A stretch of 64,000 nucleotides of DNA. Source: Dermatemys mawii (lineage: Eukaryota; Chordata; Testudines; Dermatemydidae). The number at the start of each line of letters is the position of its first letter. Within the stretch, counting starts at the first letter, position 1. The notes below the pieces were generated by a model. It did not search any database and was not told the origin of the DNA. It was given only the letters and a program-made list of their open reading frames with translations. Shown here one piece after another: positions 46,172 to 56,874 of this stretch. A program made the position numbers and the translations under genes. The stretch is from the NCBI GenBank assembly GCA_007922305.1, contig ML677351.1:11499165-11563164 (forward strand), written 5' to 3'.

Positions 46172-47486
46172 GGGTAAGTCTATGCTAGAAGTGTAAGTCA
46201 ACTTATATTAGGTTGACTTACAGCCACTGCAGTAATTATTGTGCTGACGCATGCCCACACAAACCGCCTTGGGTCACGGATAGTGCACGTTCTCCCCAGG
46301 AGCAGTTCCACCAACCTAAGAAGGGGAGTGTCGGGGGCTGAGAACCCGGTCTCTTACCTCCCTGCCAGAAAGAGGCTGTTCCACGGGCTCCCGGTGGGGT
46401 TTCCTCCCTCTCTGCTTCTTGTTCCCTGTGGCAGGGCAGGAGTAAAAACCCCTAGACTGCCCTGCCTCTCGGAGGTAAACCCTGCTTGCAGACAGGAGGC
46501 TCTGGGGCAGGGGATGGCCCTAGCCACAAGAAGGCACAGCTGAAAGCCCTAGCGAGGGTTAATGCACGGAGCTCGGCTGGGTCAAAGGGCCACAGCTGGG
46601 GCTGGAAGCAAGAGGCGATTATAAAAACCCTGGCTCATGGTCAGCAGAGGGTGCCTAGGCAGGGAGAGGAAGGCTGTAACGCTGTCTCCGCGCTGTGAGA
46701 AAGGCACCCCGGAGCCCAAGAGGCCGACGGCCCAGGACAGTGGGGTCGCTGTTGAAGGGGGGATTGTGGGGTGCACGGATTGTTTCACTAAAGCCATAAA
46801 GAGAACACTGTAAATAAAGGACATTTGGGGCAGCACTAAAACAGTGTCAAGACCTTTATTGAAGACAGAGAGACCACAGGGCGGCCCGGACCCTGTGACA
46901 CTCCCCCACAGGAGCAGGGGGGAAGCCATCTTATCACCTCCCCATTCTCCATAGGAAGCAGAGCGGGAGAAGCTGCTGAAGCTTCTTTCCCTCCACCCCA
47001 CCGGTCCACCTCCCCTGCACACACATACACCTGCTCCTCTCTGGGTGCTGGGGAGGCTTGTGAATTTCATGGCCCTGAGCCATGAAATTGACAAGATAGC
47101 CTGGCTCCCGGAAGGGAGCAGAGGGAAGCCTGCCAGGCTTCTCAGCTTGGCTCCTCATGGGGAGCGGGGTCCAGCTGCCCAGTTCTCTAGGGGATTGGAT
47201 GTGGGCAGCTGGGTTCTAGCTGCCCAACTTTCTTGTCATCTTCACAGCTGCCGCGAAATTGACAAGACAGCCAACAGCCAATATAAGTAAGGCAGTTTCT
47301 ACACAGACATTGTGTAGCCCCAACTACACTGACATAAGCCCTACTCATCTTGTGAAGGTGGAGTTATTCTGCCTGTGTACTAGGGTCCTTATGTTGGCAG
47401 GAGCAAGGCTGTATTGTACATATTAACATAATTAGGTCAACATAGGGCAACTTACGTCGACCTAACTCCATAATGTAGACCAGCCC
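46172..47486. mobile_element. larger TTA-flanked element carrying an LTR-like insert
   Basis: TTA borders both ends (46169-46171, 47487-47489). The termini GGGTAAGTCTATGCTA and (inverted) GGGCTGGTCTACATTA agree at 10 of 16. Subterminal 'taagtcaacttatattagg' and 'cttacgtcgacctaactcc' are also inverted relatives. The middle, about 46320-46905, is a different GC-rich sequence with LTR features. ORFs such as the 170-codon minus frame (46582-47094) cross both components and show no domain. Confidence 0.65.
46328..46899 (+). mobile_element. solo LTR-like insertion
   Basis: It begins TGTCGGGGGCTG and ends CCCTGTGACA, a TG...CA unit of about 570 bases. It contains a TATA-like 'attataaaaaccc' (about 46619) and AATAAA (46814-46819) in the right order for an LTR. 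The immediate flanks are 'ggggag' and 'ctcccc', so the outer ends form a 10-bp inverted repeat (GGGGAGTGTC) and not a direct target duplication, which is unusual for an LTR. It may be another kind of TIR element. Confidence 0.4.
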
Positions 47487-47489
47487 TTA

Positions 47490-48904
47490 TGATCCAAGCT
47501 CAAGCACCATTGACTTTTATTCCTAAGTCACTTACAAACTTTTTAAAAAATATTTTCTACTTTGTTTTTAATTTTGCCTACAGTATTAGAATCCTATCAT
47601 TAAGTGTCCATGGTGGACATTACTCAGTAACTTTCATCTACAGTAAGTGCACTTCAGTAGAATAGAAAGAATGTACACAATTTAGATATGTATATGTAGA
47701 AATATATTAATATCCTAAGCACTTTTCCTGACAATGTTAATTTTTAAAGGGTTACTTTGCAGTATTGGATCAGACCTCTGGTGGTATGCATAAGTTTGAC
47801 AGGGTAGTTTCTCTTGAGGACATTTATTGCAGTACTTCTGCATCATGTATATCCTGTAGCAGGACTTTCAGAGTGAAATCAAATAGATACTGCATACCTT
47901 TAGCTCCTCAGAAAGCGCTCAGTAGTATATCTAATTGGATTAAGTGTCACATGGATAATCTGGGAGCAGCTTTTCGTCATTTTTCCCCTTGCCTGTGCTA
48001 GTATCTTATAATGAATTGCTATTTTTGTGGTGTTCATCTTTCTCTCACCTACAGTAAACTTTATGCTCTTAAATTACTGTAGCATTGTAAATCCTAGTCA
48101 TCTCAGAAGAAAGACACAAGGGAGTAGCATCACATAACTCAGACACTTCTTGCAATGTAGAAGATATAGAGAAGAAAGGCAGCACTCATGAAGAATCTGA
48201 CCTTTACCACACATTATTCAGTTTAAGGAGGTAGTTTATAAAAGGAAGGCTATCTTAGATGCAACCCACCTACCACATATATTGTTGCACAAATTCTAGT
48301 TAATTCTAGTGCTGCTTTTTGTTTTCTTGTTTTATTTTGTAATTTACATTTTTCAGCATTGATCCCACCCCCTTTGTGTTTACCAGATCCTTAAATGAGT
48401 GTGTTTTTCTGAATCTTCTCCTCTTCCTTAAAGGCCTTTGAAATATGCAATTCACCTTGACTATGCTGGCCCATGGTCAATCATTGCCCTCACATTTCCA
48501 GGCTAGCTTAGTAAAGCAATTCTTGTGAATCATTCAACCTGTTGAGATGCATCCCTTCATTTGTAATAATGAATTGCTGTACATAAAGTGGTCTATTGTT
48601 CTTAACAGAGAGGATGAAACTTATTGGAGATTTTCAGAAGCCATAGTGCTTTATCTTGAAATATAGCATCCTTGAAACATAATTTTCTTTCTAGGTCTTC
48701 AAATATGATTAATATAAGACTACTTCTTTAAACAGACTTTGGAAAAGTTAAAATTTCTTACAATAAATTATTCCTGTGTTGTAGAGTGTTATTAAATTAA
48801 GTTATTAAAATGTGTTTATTTATAACATTGTCAACTGCATTGACGTGTTAAAGGAATATGTGAAAGCAGGTATCCATGTAAAGGTGTATAGATGTAAAGG
48901 TATC
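47490..48904. other. unassigned non-coding stretch
   Basis: AT-rich DNA with no recognised feature. Confidence 0.5.
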
Positions 48905-50745
48905 TATAGATTTCAGATTAGCAGCCGTGTTTATACACACAGAAAGCAAAAAAAAACGCTGTACATTAGCATACCAATTCTAAGAGACTGTTTAATTTGG
49001 ATGGGCCATTATCAGCAGGAGAAAAAAATACCTTTTGAAATGGATAGCTGTGTCTGACAGGTGATGATAACTATTGAAGGTAAATTAACTAGGGAAAGGC
49101 AATCAATTAGTGTAATGAGAAAACCATTCACAAGTTCTATTTAGCCCTTGGTTTATTGTGTCCAATTTGAAAATTAATTCCAGTTCCTCAGTTTCTCATT
49201 GGAGTCTGTTTTGGAAGTTTTTCTGTTTCAAAATTGACACCATCAAGTCTTTAATGGAATGGCCAGGAAGATTGAAGTGTTCTCCTACTGGTTTTTAAAT
49301 GTTATGATTCCTGATGTCAGATTTATGTCCATTTATTCTTTTGCGTAGAGACTGGCCGGTTTGGCCAATGTACATAGCAGGGGGGCATTGCTGGCACATG
49401 ATGGCATATATCACATTGGTCGATGTGCAGGTGAATGAGCCTCTGATGGTGTGGCTGATGTGATTAGGTCCTATGATGGTGTCAGTTGAATGGATCTGAG
49501 GACAGAGTTGGTACAGGGCTTTGTTACAAGGATAGGTACCTGGGTTAGTATTTTTGTTTTGTGGTGTGCAGTTGGTGGTGAGTATTTGTTTCAGGTTTGG
49601 GAGCTATCTGTAAGCAAGGACTGGTCTGTCTCCCAAGATCTGTGAGAGTGAGGGATCATCTTTCAGGATAGGTTGTAGGTCTTTGATGATGCGTTGGAGA
49701 GGCTTAAGTTGGGGGCTGAAGATGATGGCTAATGGTGTTTTGTTTTTGTCTTTGTTGGGCCTGTCCTGTAATAAGTGGCTTCTGGGTACTCTTCTGGCTC
49801 TGTCAATCTGTTTTTTCACATCTCCAGGTGGGTATTGTAGTTTTAAGAATGCTTGGTAGAGATCTGGTACGTGTTTGTCTCTGTCTGAGGGATTGGACAA
49901 ATGTGGTTGTATCTTAGAGCTTGGCTGTAGACAATGGATCGAGTGGTGTGTCCTGGATGGAAGCTGGAGGCATGTAGATAAGTGTAATGGGACAAGAGTT
50001 AAGGAAGCATTGTTCTAAGTCTGCCATAAAAATGTTGCCGTACTGTGAGGCCATGCGGGTACCCATAGCAGTTCCGCTTACTTGAATGTATATATTGTCT
50101 CCAAATGTGAAATATTTGTGGGTGAGGACAAAGTCACAAAGTTCAACCACCTTGGCTTGCCGTGACTGTGTTGGGGATACTGTTCTTGATAGCCTGTAGT
50201 TCATCTTTGTGTGGAATGATGATGTAGTGGGCTTCTACATCCATAGTGGCCAAGATGGTGTTTTCTGGAAGATCACTGATGGATTGTAGTTTCCTCAGGA
50301 AATCAGTGATGTCTCAAAGATAGCTGGGAGTGCTGGTAGCGCAGGACCTTAGGAGAGAGTTCACATAGCCAGACAATCCTGCTGTAGGGTGCCAATGCAT
50401 GAGACGATGGGGTGTCCAGAGTTTCCAGGTTTGTGGATCTTGGGTAGTAAACAGAATGTCTCTGATCGGGGTTCTAGGCATGTGTCTGTATAGATCTTTC
50501 CTGTGCTTTTTCAGGGAGTTTCTTGAGCAGATGGTGTAGTTTCTTTTGGTAATTCTCAGTGGGATCAGAGGATAATGGCCTGTAGAATGTGGAGTTAGAG
50601 AGCCATCTAGCAGCCTCTTGTTCATATTCCAACTTATTCATGATGATGACAGCACCTCCTTTGTCAGCCTTTTTGATTATGATGTCAGAGTTGTTCCTGA
50701 GGCTGTGGATGGCAGTGTGTTCATCTATAGATTAATACTCTCGGG
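48905..50745 (-). mobile_element. Penelope-like element family A, minus-strand copy
   Basis: Read on the minus strand, the order is reverse transcriptase (from about 50740), linker, GIY-YIG domain (to about 49150), then 3' UTR toward 48905, where 'cagattagcagccgtg' is the inverse of the 'cacggctgct' tail seen at 56853-56862. The 5' end is truncated. No hammerhead core could be seen in this tail. It is the longest PLE in the window. Confidence 0.85.
49150..50740 (-). pseudogene. Penelope-like reverse transcriptase / GIY-YIG polyprotein, broken
   Basis: Minus-strand blocks in order: 'IIIKKADKGGAVIIMNK' (about 50695-50615), 'TAGLSGYVNSLLR' and 'ATSTPSYL' (about 50385-50314), 'TILATMDVEA' (near 50250), 'QVSGTAMGTRMASQYGNIFM' (about 50080-50020) and 'ADLEQCFLNSCP'. 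The sequence then jumps at about 49985 to 'HPGHTTRSIVYSQ'-type text. The intervening palm segment that carries the catalytic Tyr-x-Asp-Asp box is missing. Downstream come 'PSDRDKHVPDLYQAFLKLQY' (49890-49830), 'RVPRSHLLQDRPNKDK' and the GIY-YIG domain 'NVIYAIMCQQCPPAMYIGQT' (about 49425-49365). Several stops and frame changes are present. It cannot encode an active enzyme. Confidence 0.85.
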
Positions 50746-50889
50746 TCATGTGGCCTTTTGTATGTAGCATTGGAAAATCGACTTGTAACTTGATTAGTTA
50801 AGACATTTTGCCTCAATGCACAACCATTAGGTGTGGATTTCTTGTGCTTCAAGGATATAAATACTATACCTGTCACATTACAATCAGTT

Positions 50890-50890
<1 letters not shown>

Positions 50891-50921
<31 letters not shown>
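50891..50921. repeat. poly-T tract
   Basis: Uninterrupted run of about 31 T residues, upstream of the inverted duplication. Confidence 0.95.
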
Positions 50922-50924
<3 letters not shown>

Positions 50925-50970
50925 AATTGTTATAATACACAGCTTGGTAAAAAAACGTTTGCCTGTGTCA

Positions 50971-51206
50971 ACTGTTCATCTACTTTCTTGTTATTATTTT
51001 GTGTGTGTGTGTGTGTGTGTGTATACACACATATATAAAAGTTCTGGAATCAAATGCTGATATCTATATCTATATATAGATATATAAATATCTATACACA
51101 CGCACACTAAGTAATAACAAGAAAGTAGATGAACAGTTAACAAGCAAACTTTTTATCTGTCTGTCTATCTGTCTATCTAATCTCAGAATTTGATTCCAGA
51201 ACTTTT
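50971..51206. repeat. complex inverted duplication A-B-A'-B' with microsatellites
   Basis: Arm A (50971-50996) and arm A' (51112-51137) are perfectly complementary over 26 bases. Arm B (51037-51055) and B' (51188-51206) are perfectly complementary over 19 bases. A and B are separated by a (GT)n tract, B and A' by an AT/TATC tract, and A' and B' by a TCTG/TCTA tract. The order A, B, A', B' is not a simple palindrome. The ORFs through the poly-T and GT tracts are artefacts. Confidence 0.9.
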
Positions 51207-51209
51207 TGA

Positions 51210-52265
51210 GAGTGGAAGCCCTTCTTTGGGGGACCCAGAAGAATTGTTCTATTCAGTTACTGGTGTTGTATGATAAAATAGGTCTTCCAGATAAAAGAGC
51301 CACATACAGTAGTTGCTCCACTGGGTCAAACTGTGTATATAGTGCACATGCCTGTAGGGTTTCTAGCACAGCAGGGCTTTATTGAATGGCTTGGCAGCCA
51401 CAGGAGAGTGCTGAGAGGCACTGTCAATAGTACCATTACGTGAAGGATATGCTTAGAGTTTAAAGGAAATGAAAGTGCCTGCCTAAAATTTTCACTTACT
51501 GCTGCTGCAGCAGCATTTAGAATGTCAGCATATTTTAAAAGCCCAAAGGTAAGAAAGATGAGATCCTTCTGCAGGAACTAATGAGAGAGCACTGAGAGTC
51601 TGGAGAAGCCATTATAAGTAGATCATGAGTCTGAAAGGTGTGAAAGTAAGGGTAGATAGAAAGATATTGAGGGGAAGCTTGGATAATGAAAGACTCCACA
51701 GTTGTAGAGGAAAACAAAAGACACTTAAAGCGAATAGATAAATTGTGTTCCTAGATTATAAACTGAAGTAGTTAGTTATAAATTTTGCATTTTTATTTTT
51801 CCCCTTTTGCTTCTGTCCATTTTTTCACTTCTTTGCATATTTATAAATTCAGAAAAGAGCTACAGCAACTTGTAAGGATCTCACCAAATATCAGTTCCCA
51901 TTATGGATCCTTTACTTTAGATTTTAATATATTTTGTTGAATTAAATATATATTCTTAGTCAACTTGATTATTTGAGTTCAGAGAATATTAGTAATTAGG
52001 TGAACATGATCCATGTTTATATTGTCCAAGGAGGTATTTTGATTATTTTTGTGAATTTAAAGATTGTGAAAGGGTCATATTGTCAGCACAGTAAGATGTT
52101 CTGGGTAGCTAAACTCAGAACAAGAACAGCCACTATGCAAGTTCCCTTGTGTGCTTTACTAGCATGCCTAAACCTTGACCTGGAGAGATCACTTGTAAAG
52201 GGAACAGAATAATTCATTTTCATATCTTAATTCTTAGCAAAGCAATTTCTTTAGGCTTGAAAGCA
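51210..52265. other. unassigned non-coding stretch
   Basis: No recognised feature. Confidence 0.5.
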
Positions 52266-52269
52266 TCAA

Positions 52270-52600
52270 CCCTGGAAAAAAATGGAACTGGTACAGAATG
52301 CAGCAGTATACTTGCTCAGTAGTACACTACTCATTATCCTGGCACTGCAGTTACTATACTTATTGTCTGCTGAATATTGCTGCAAGTTTTTAAGCTTAGT
52401 CCTTATTTTTATGGCTATGCTTTATTTATCCTTTGGGACTTCAGCTGCCCATGATCACTCCATTACTCAGTGTAAAAGTAAACCTTATTTGTGTAACTTT
52501 TACTTTCCAACTAACACCACATATCGCATTAACATGGACATATGTGGACATGGATATGCACTTATTTCCTCTGGGTGGAAGAATGAACTGGGAAATTGAA
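52270..52600 (+). pseudogene. LINE reverse transcriptase C-terminal fragment
   Basis: The translation at 52282 opens 'MELVQNAAVYLLSSTLL' and continues 'LQLLYLLSAEYCCKFLSLVL' and 'MAMLYLS'. This mirrors the L2/CR1-clade theme LVQNAA..LL..TR...I.PVL..LHWLP...RI.FK.LVLTFKALHGL. Key agreements are LVQNAA, the LxxLxxL spacing and LVLxFxAL. The reading frame persists to 52597 but conservation fades after about 52440. It is an ancient, isolated fragment. Confidence 0.5.
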
Positions 52601-52714
52601 AGAACAGGCACTAGTGTGTCCTCGATTTGGTCCTGAGTGAGACTATGAGATATGGTGCCAATACTAGAAATTCTAAGAATTTATAGCTGACAATTTCCTA
52701 ACTCAAAAAGTGTT

Positions 52715-54088
52715 ACAGCCACATGGGGGAATTCTGTATTAGACCTCATCATGACTGATAAAGAAGAATTGATCACACAATTAAAAAATTGTGATAGGCT
52801 TTGGTACAATGATGGGTGTGTATATGTGTGTATGGAGACACACACACACATGCACACATACACACATGTGCACACACACACACTCTCTGCTTTAAAAAGG
52901 CCAGTTACACAAAGCTGAAAATAATTGAGCCAAATCAGTTGGGAATCAGAATTTATCAGCAAAACAAGAATGATAGTTGGGAATTGTTTAAGTACATTTT
53001 ATTAGATCCCCAAAAAGCTACAGTCAAGAAGGTAGACCATGCTGGTTTAAAAAAACAAAAATAGAAAAGCTGGCTTAACAAGGAAGTGAAAGAAACAAGA
53101 GTAATAAATCAAAAAGTAGGAATTGTTAAATGTAAAATAAAATTGAAAAAAAGAAAAACAAGAAACAAAAAGGGCACAAAGATAAAGCAATGGCAAAAAA
53201 AAAAACCGGGGGGGGGGTTAGGAATATTAGGAACACAAAGAATCCTAACAATGATATTGGGCCATTATTAGAATGGAAATTATAGAACTGTCAATATTAA
53301 AGCAAATACTGGGAAAGGTTAAATAAATATGTCTGTCTGTATTTGGAAAACAAAAGCCAGATGATGTAGGTAAATCATATGATAATGAAATATTCTCCAT
53401 TTCAACAATAGTCAAGGAGGATATTAAACAGCAGTTCCCAATGCTAGACATTTTTAAGTCAGCAGGTCTGGATAACTTGCAATCAACAGTTCTAAAAGAG
53501 CTGAATGACAAGCTAGTTGGACCATTAATGTTGATTTTCAGTAAGTCTCAGAACACTGCAAAGTTCCAGAAGATTGGGGGAAAGCTAAAGTTGTGTCAGT
53601 GTTCAAAACGGATAAGGGAGATGAATCAAGTAATTACAGGCTTGTCAACCTGACGCTGATCCTGGGCAAAATAATGGAATGGCTGATATGGCAGTTGGTT
53701 AATAAAGAAATAAAATAAGGTAGTATAATGAATGCCTTTCAGCCTGGGTCTGTGGACAGTAGATCCTATAAGAGTAATTTGAGTTCTTTTTTTGGTGAGA
53801 TTACAAGGTTAGTTGATAAAGGTTCATGTAATATGCTTAGAATTATGTAAGGCTTTTGACTTGGTAGCTCATGATATTTTAGAACAAAAGAAACTAGAAG
53901 AAAACAAAATTGACATGACAAACATTAAATTGATTAAATACCAGCTAATTAATAGGTCTTAAAATGTAATTGTAAATGGAGAATAACTATCTAGTTGGTG
54001 TAATTCTAGTTGAGTCCTGCAGGAATCAGTTCTTAGCCTGAGTTTATTTAGCATTATTCTCAATGATGTGGAAGAAAACCAAACTCGT
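52715..54088 (+). mobile_element. L3/CR1-like LINE, first part
   Basis: 'NSVLDLIMTDKEELI' (about 52731-52775) is the end of the endonuclease-type domain. 'SWELFKYILLDPQ' (52975-53013) and 'AWLNKE'-like text (here SWLNKE, about 53069-53086) precede the RT. In the RT are 'FKSAGLDNLQSTVLKELND' (about 53454-53510) and 'GPLMLIFSKS'. A decayed counterpart of the 'DFSKAFD' block ('GF*LGSS') lies near 53850. It breaks off at 'ILNDVEEN' (about 54058-54080), where LTR-like DNA starts. The AT-rich, stop-riddled text marks an old copy. Confidence 0.7.
52818..52885. repeat. (TG)n/(CA)n microsatellite
   Basis: A TG tract switching to CA tracts ('gtgtgtatatgtgtgtatgg' then repeated 'acacac'). It interrupts the LINE and probably arose within it. 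Confidence 0.9.
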
Positions 54089-55309
54089 TGTGACGGAGTT
54101 CCCTAGGGGTGCCTCCTGGAACTGGGGTACAACTGAGCCCCATGACCCACCAGCCTGGACTACCTCTCACATTGTATTTCTATGACAAGCTGCAAAGTTC
54201 TCCAGTCTTCAATTTCACCATCATTCTCACAGTTAGTGACACACCCAGCTGCAGTTATATGCAAGCTTTCTAACCACCTGCTTCCCAGCTTAGGATCCCA
54301 GGGCAGTATAGTCCTGCCCTGGTGAAATCTGCTCAGTATATGGGTTTAATATCCGGTCCACCTCTCCCTCAATGTGAAGAGAACAATGCACACTTGTTGT
54401 AACCAAGCTGAGGTTTTTTCCCAAGAACTCAAGTCAAAGCTTACTGGTTTAGATTCAAACAAAACAAATGTATTGACTACAAAAGACAGATTTTAAGTGA
54501 TTATAAGTTATAGCAAACGGATCAAAGCAGATTACCTAGCAAATAAACAAAAAATGCAAGCTAAGCTTAATATACTAAATAGATTAAATATGAATTAACA
54601 GATTCTCACCCTGAGAAATTATACTGGCAGGCTGCAGATTCTTCAAGGGCAAGCTGCACTTGCTTTACGGATTGGAATCCCACAGGCCTTTCATGCACAT
54701 GCTAGAAATCCATTTAGCCTAGGTCCAGCACTTCTCCTAGTTCAATCTTTGTTCCTCTGGTGTTTCCAGGAGTCTTCTTGTATGGGGAGTAAACAACCAC
54801 AGATGATGTCACTCCTTGCCTTATATAGTTTTAACATATGGTGGGAAATCTTTATTTCAATACTTGGTTTCCAGACCAGTTTGTCGAGAAATACTAACAT
54901 CCCAAGATGGAGTCCAGAATCACATGGCCTGGTCACATGTACTTGTAGAGTCATAGCAGCCATTAATTGGAGGCTGTCTATAGTGTTCTCAGGAAGGTTC
55001 CCTCTCCTAAGGCCTATTGTTTTTCTCCTAATGGCCCATTATCCTGACTAGGTTCTTCCCCACCCACTATGTAGACTGAAAGCATCAAAGTATCCAGTGG
55101 GTGTTACTCACGTGTAAATATATTTGAAGTACAGAAACACAGTATTTCCAACTTCAGATTAAAAAAAAATATATACATGCATACAAATAGGATAATCATA
55201 TTCAGCAAATCATCACTTTTCCAATGACACCTTACATGACTCATCTTGTACAAAATGCATCATAATTATGTCATAATCGTATCATAATATTACTATATTG
55301 TAATGTATG
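54089..55309 (+). mobile_element. LTR-like unit 1 inside the L3-like LINE
   Basis: It starts TGTGACGGAGTTCCC and runs about 1.2 kb without coding content. It shares a 3' phrase with the next unit ('catacaaatag[g/c]ataatcat' followed by 'gacacctta[c/t]atgac'). Its text, including 'aaagacagattttaagtgat', is of a type common in turtle genomes. The TG start and length fit a solo LTR of an endogenous retroelement, but no TSD, primer site or internal region is visible, so class is open. Confidence 0.5.
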
Positions 55310-56393
55310 TGTGATGGTGCTGTTCCCGGTGGGGCCAACTGAGAGTGCCTAATCAGGACAACTAGAGCCCAAAGCTGGGGTTTCTCCACCTCTTAAGGCA
55401 AACCAAACCAGCCAAACAGAAAAAGACCTTGGTTTTGCCCCACTGGCTAACCACAAGTCACACAAGCAATTCCGTTAGACACCCCAGCTTCCCAGTATCA
55501 CCACCAGCAGCCACCTTTCCTGGGGACAAATGGTTATGAAAACCACTACCCCAATAAAAGAAAATGGTTCTCCCCAATTCCAAAGACTCAGGCCCCAGAC
55601 CCAGGTCAATATACAAATCAGATCTTACACACAAATCACGCCATTGCCAATCCTTAGAATCTAAAATCTAAAGGTTTATTATACAAGGAAAAAAGAAATG
55701 GGTGAGGGTTAGAAATGGTTAAAGGAAATCAGTTACACTCAGTAATGGCAAATCTCTTGGTTCAGTGGTAGAACAAACCGCAGGTTCAAATCAAAGTCTC
55801 TGGAATACATTCCCTGGAGGAATGGGTCATCAATCCTTTGCACAGAGTTTCCATTTGTAGCAAAGTCCCATCCAGAAGTAGGAGTAAGGCTGGAGACTGA
55901 AGACAAAATGGAGGAGTCTCTCCCAGGTTTATATACACTTTTCTTGTGGGTAGAGACCCCCTCCTCCTTTCTGTGCAAAGTCCCATTGTAAAATGGCGTT
56001 TCAGAGCCACATATACCTATCACACGACCATGCATGATTTAGGATTTTTAGGCGGCAGCCATTATTCACAGGCTACCTTGCATGTCCTCTGATAGACTTT
56101 TCATGTGGATTGGAGCATTCCAAGCTCTCAACGAATCCATTGTATAGCTGATGGATCTTGATGGGCCATCAATTAGACCAGGCGGAGCCAACCACAACTT
56201 GTCTGGGATTTCACCCAAAAGCAAAGTATAAATTTGAATATCAGACACTACAGAGCCAATATTCATAACTTTAGCTACAAAAATGATACATACAAATAGC
56301 ATAATCATGATCAGCAGACCATAACCTGGTCGTAGACACCTTATATGACCCCCTTTACATCCGATTTGGTGCCCCTACAGGGCCTTGGTTGCA
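55310..56393 (+). mobile_element. LTR-like unit 2, directly abutting unit 1
   Basis: It starts TGTGATGGTGCTGTTCCC and ends near 'gggccttggttgca'. It is related to unit 1 at the start (TGTGAYGG...GTTCCC) and in the 3' quarter, but differs in the middle. LINE sequence resumes right after it. The minus-strand ORFs here (55739-56308) have no retroviral motif. Confidence 0.5.
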
Positions 56394-56600
56394 CCAATGA
56401 TTTATATGAACCCAAATAATTTTAGTAACATGATGACGAGTCATACTCATAGCTGTTAAAGTTTGCAGATGACAGAAAAAACAGAGGGAACAGTAAATAA
56501 TGAATAAGACAGGTTGCTGATAGAGAACGATATTGAATGAGTATAATAAGGTTCAAGCAAAGAATATGTATTTTAATATAGCCACTTTAGATCCACTAAA
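56394..56600 (+). mobile_element. L3/CR1-like LINE, second part
   Basis: 'aaagtttgcagatgacag' (56459-56476) is the K-F-A-D-D catalytic neighbourhood of CR1-clade reverse transcriptase. It is the block expected shortly after the 'NDVEEN' text at 54058-54080. The LINE is thus split by about 2.3 kb of LTR-like DNA. The text fades by about 56600. Confidence 0.6.
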
Positions 56601-56703
56601 TTTTCACTTCAAAAGGTTTTGTTTTTCTCTTACTGATAATGGCACATTCAAATTAAACAGCCTATTAGAATTGGTATGGTAATTTACAACTTTTTTTTTT
56701 CTT

Positions 56704-56872
56704 TCTGTGTGTATAAATGCTTCTTACCTCTGTTTGTTCCATTATGTGCATCCGATGAAGTGGGCTATAGCCCGTGAAGGTTTATGCTGAAATAAACTGG
56801 TTAGTCTCTAAGGTGCTACAAGTAGTCCTCGTTTTATTTACGGATACAGACTAACACGGCTGCTATTCTTAA
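56704..56872 (+). mobile_element. Penelope-like family A, isolated 3' tail with decayed hammerhead
   Basis: The 3' terminal unit is 'gtataaatgcttcttacc', the hammerhead region (56752-56789), 'ggttagtctctaaggtgct', then 'gatacagactaacacggctg'. It lacks all coding sequence. In the ribozyme region CTGA has become CCGA, GAAA has become GAAG, and the cleavage-site base is G. Stem II survives with two wobble pairs (56760-56765 with 56770-56775). Confidence 0.8.
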
Positions 56873-56874
56873 AC

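Noticed and set aside
46582..47094. 170-codon minus-strand ORF, the longest in the window
   Set aside because: It crosses an LTR-like insert and the host element and shows no domain. GC-rich composition accounts for it.
48905..49150. Expected hammerhead in the tail of the minus-strand PLE-A copy
   Set aside because: I could not find the CUGANGA and GAAA boxes in correct spacing. The tail seems to be a different or decayed version.
54089..56393. Full endogenous retrovirus between two LTRs
   Set aside because: The two LTR-like units abut directly with no internal coding region, and they differ too much in the middle to be a pair from one insertion.
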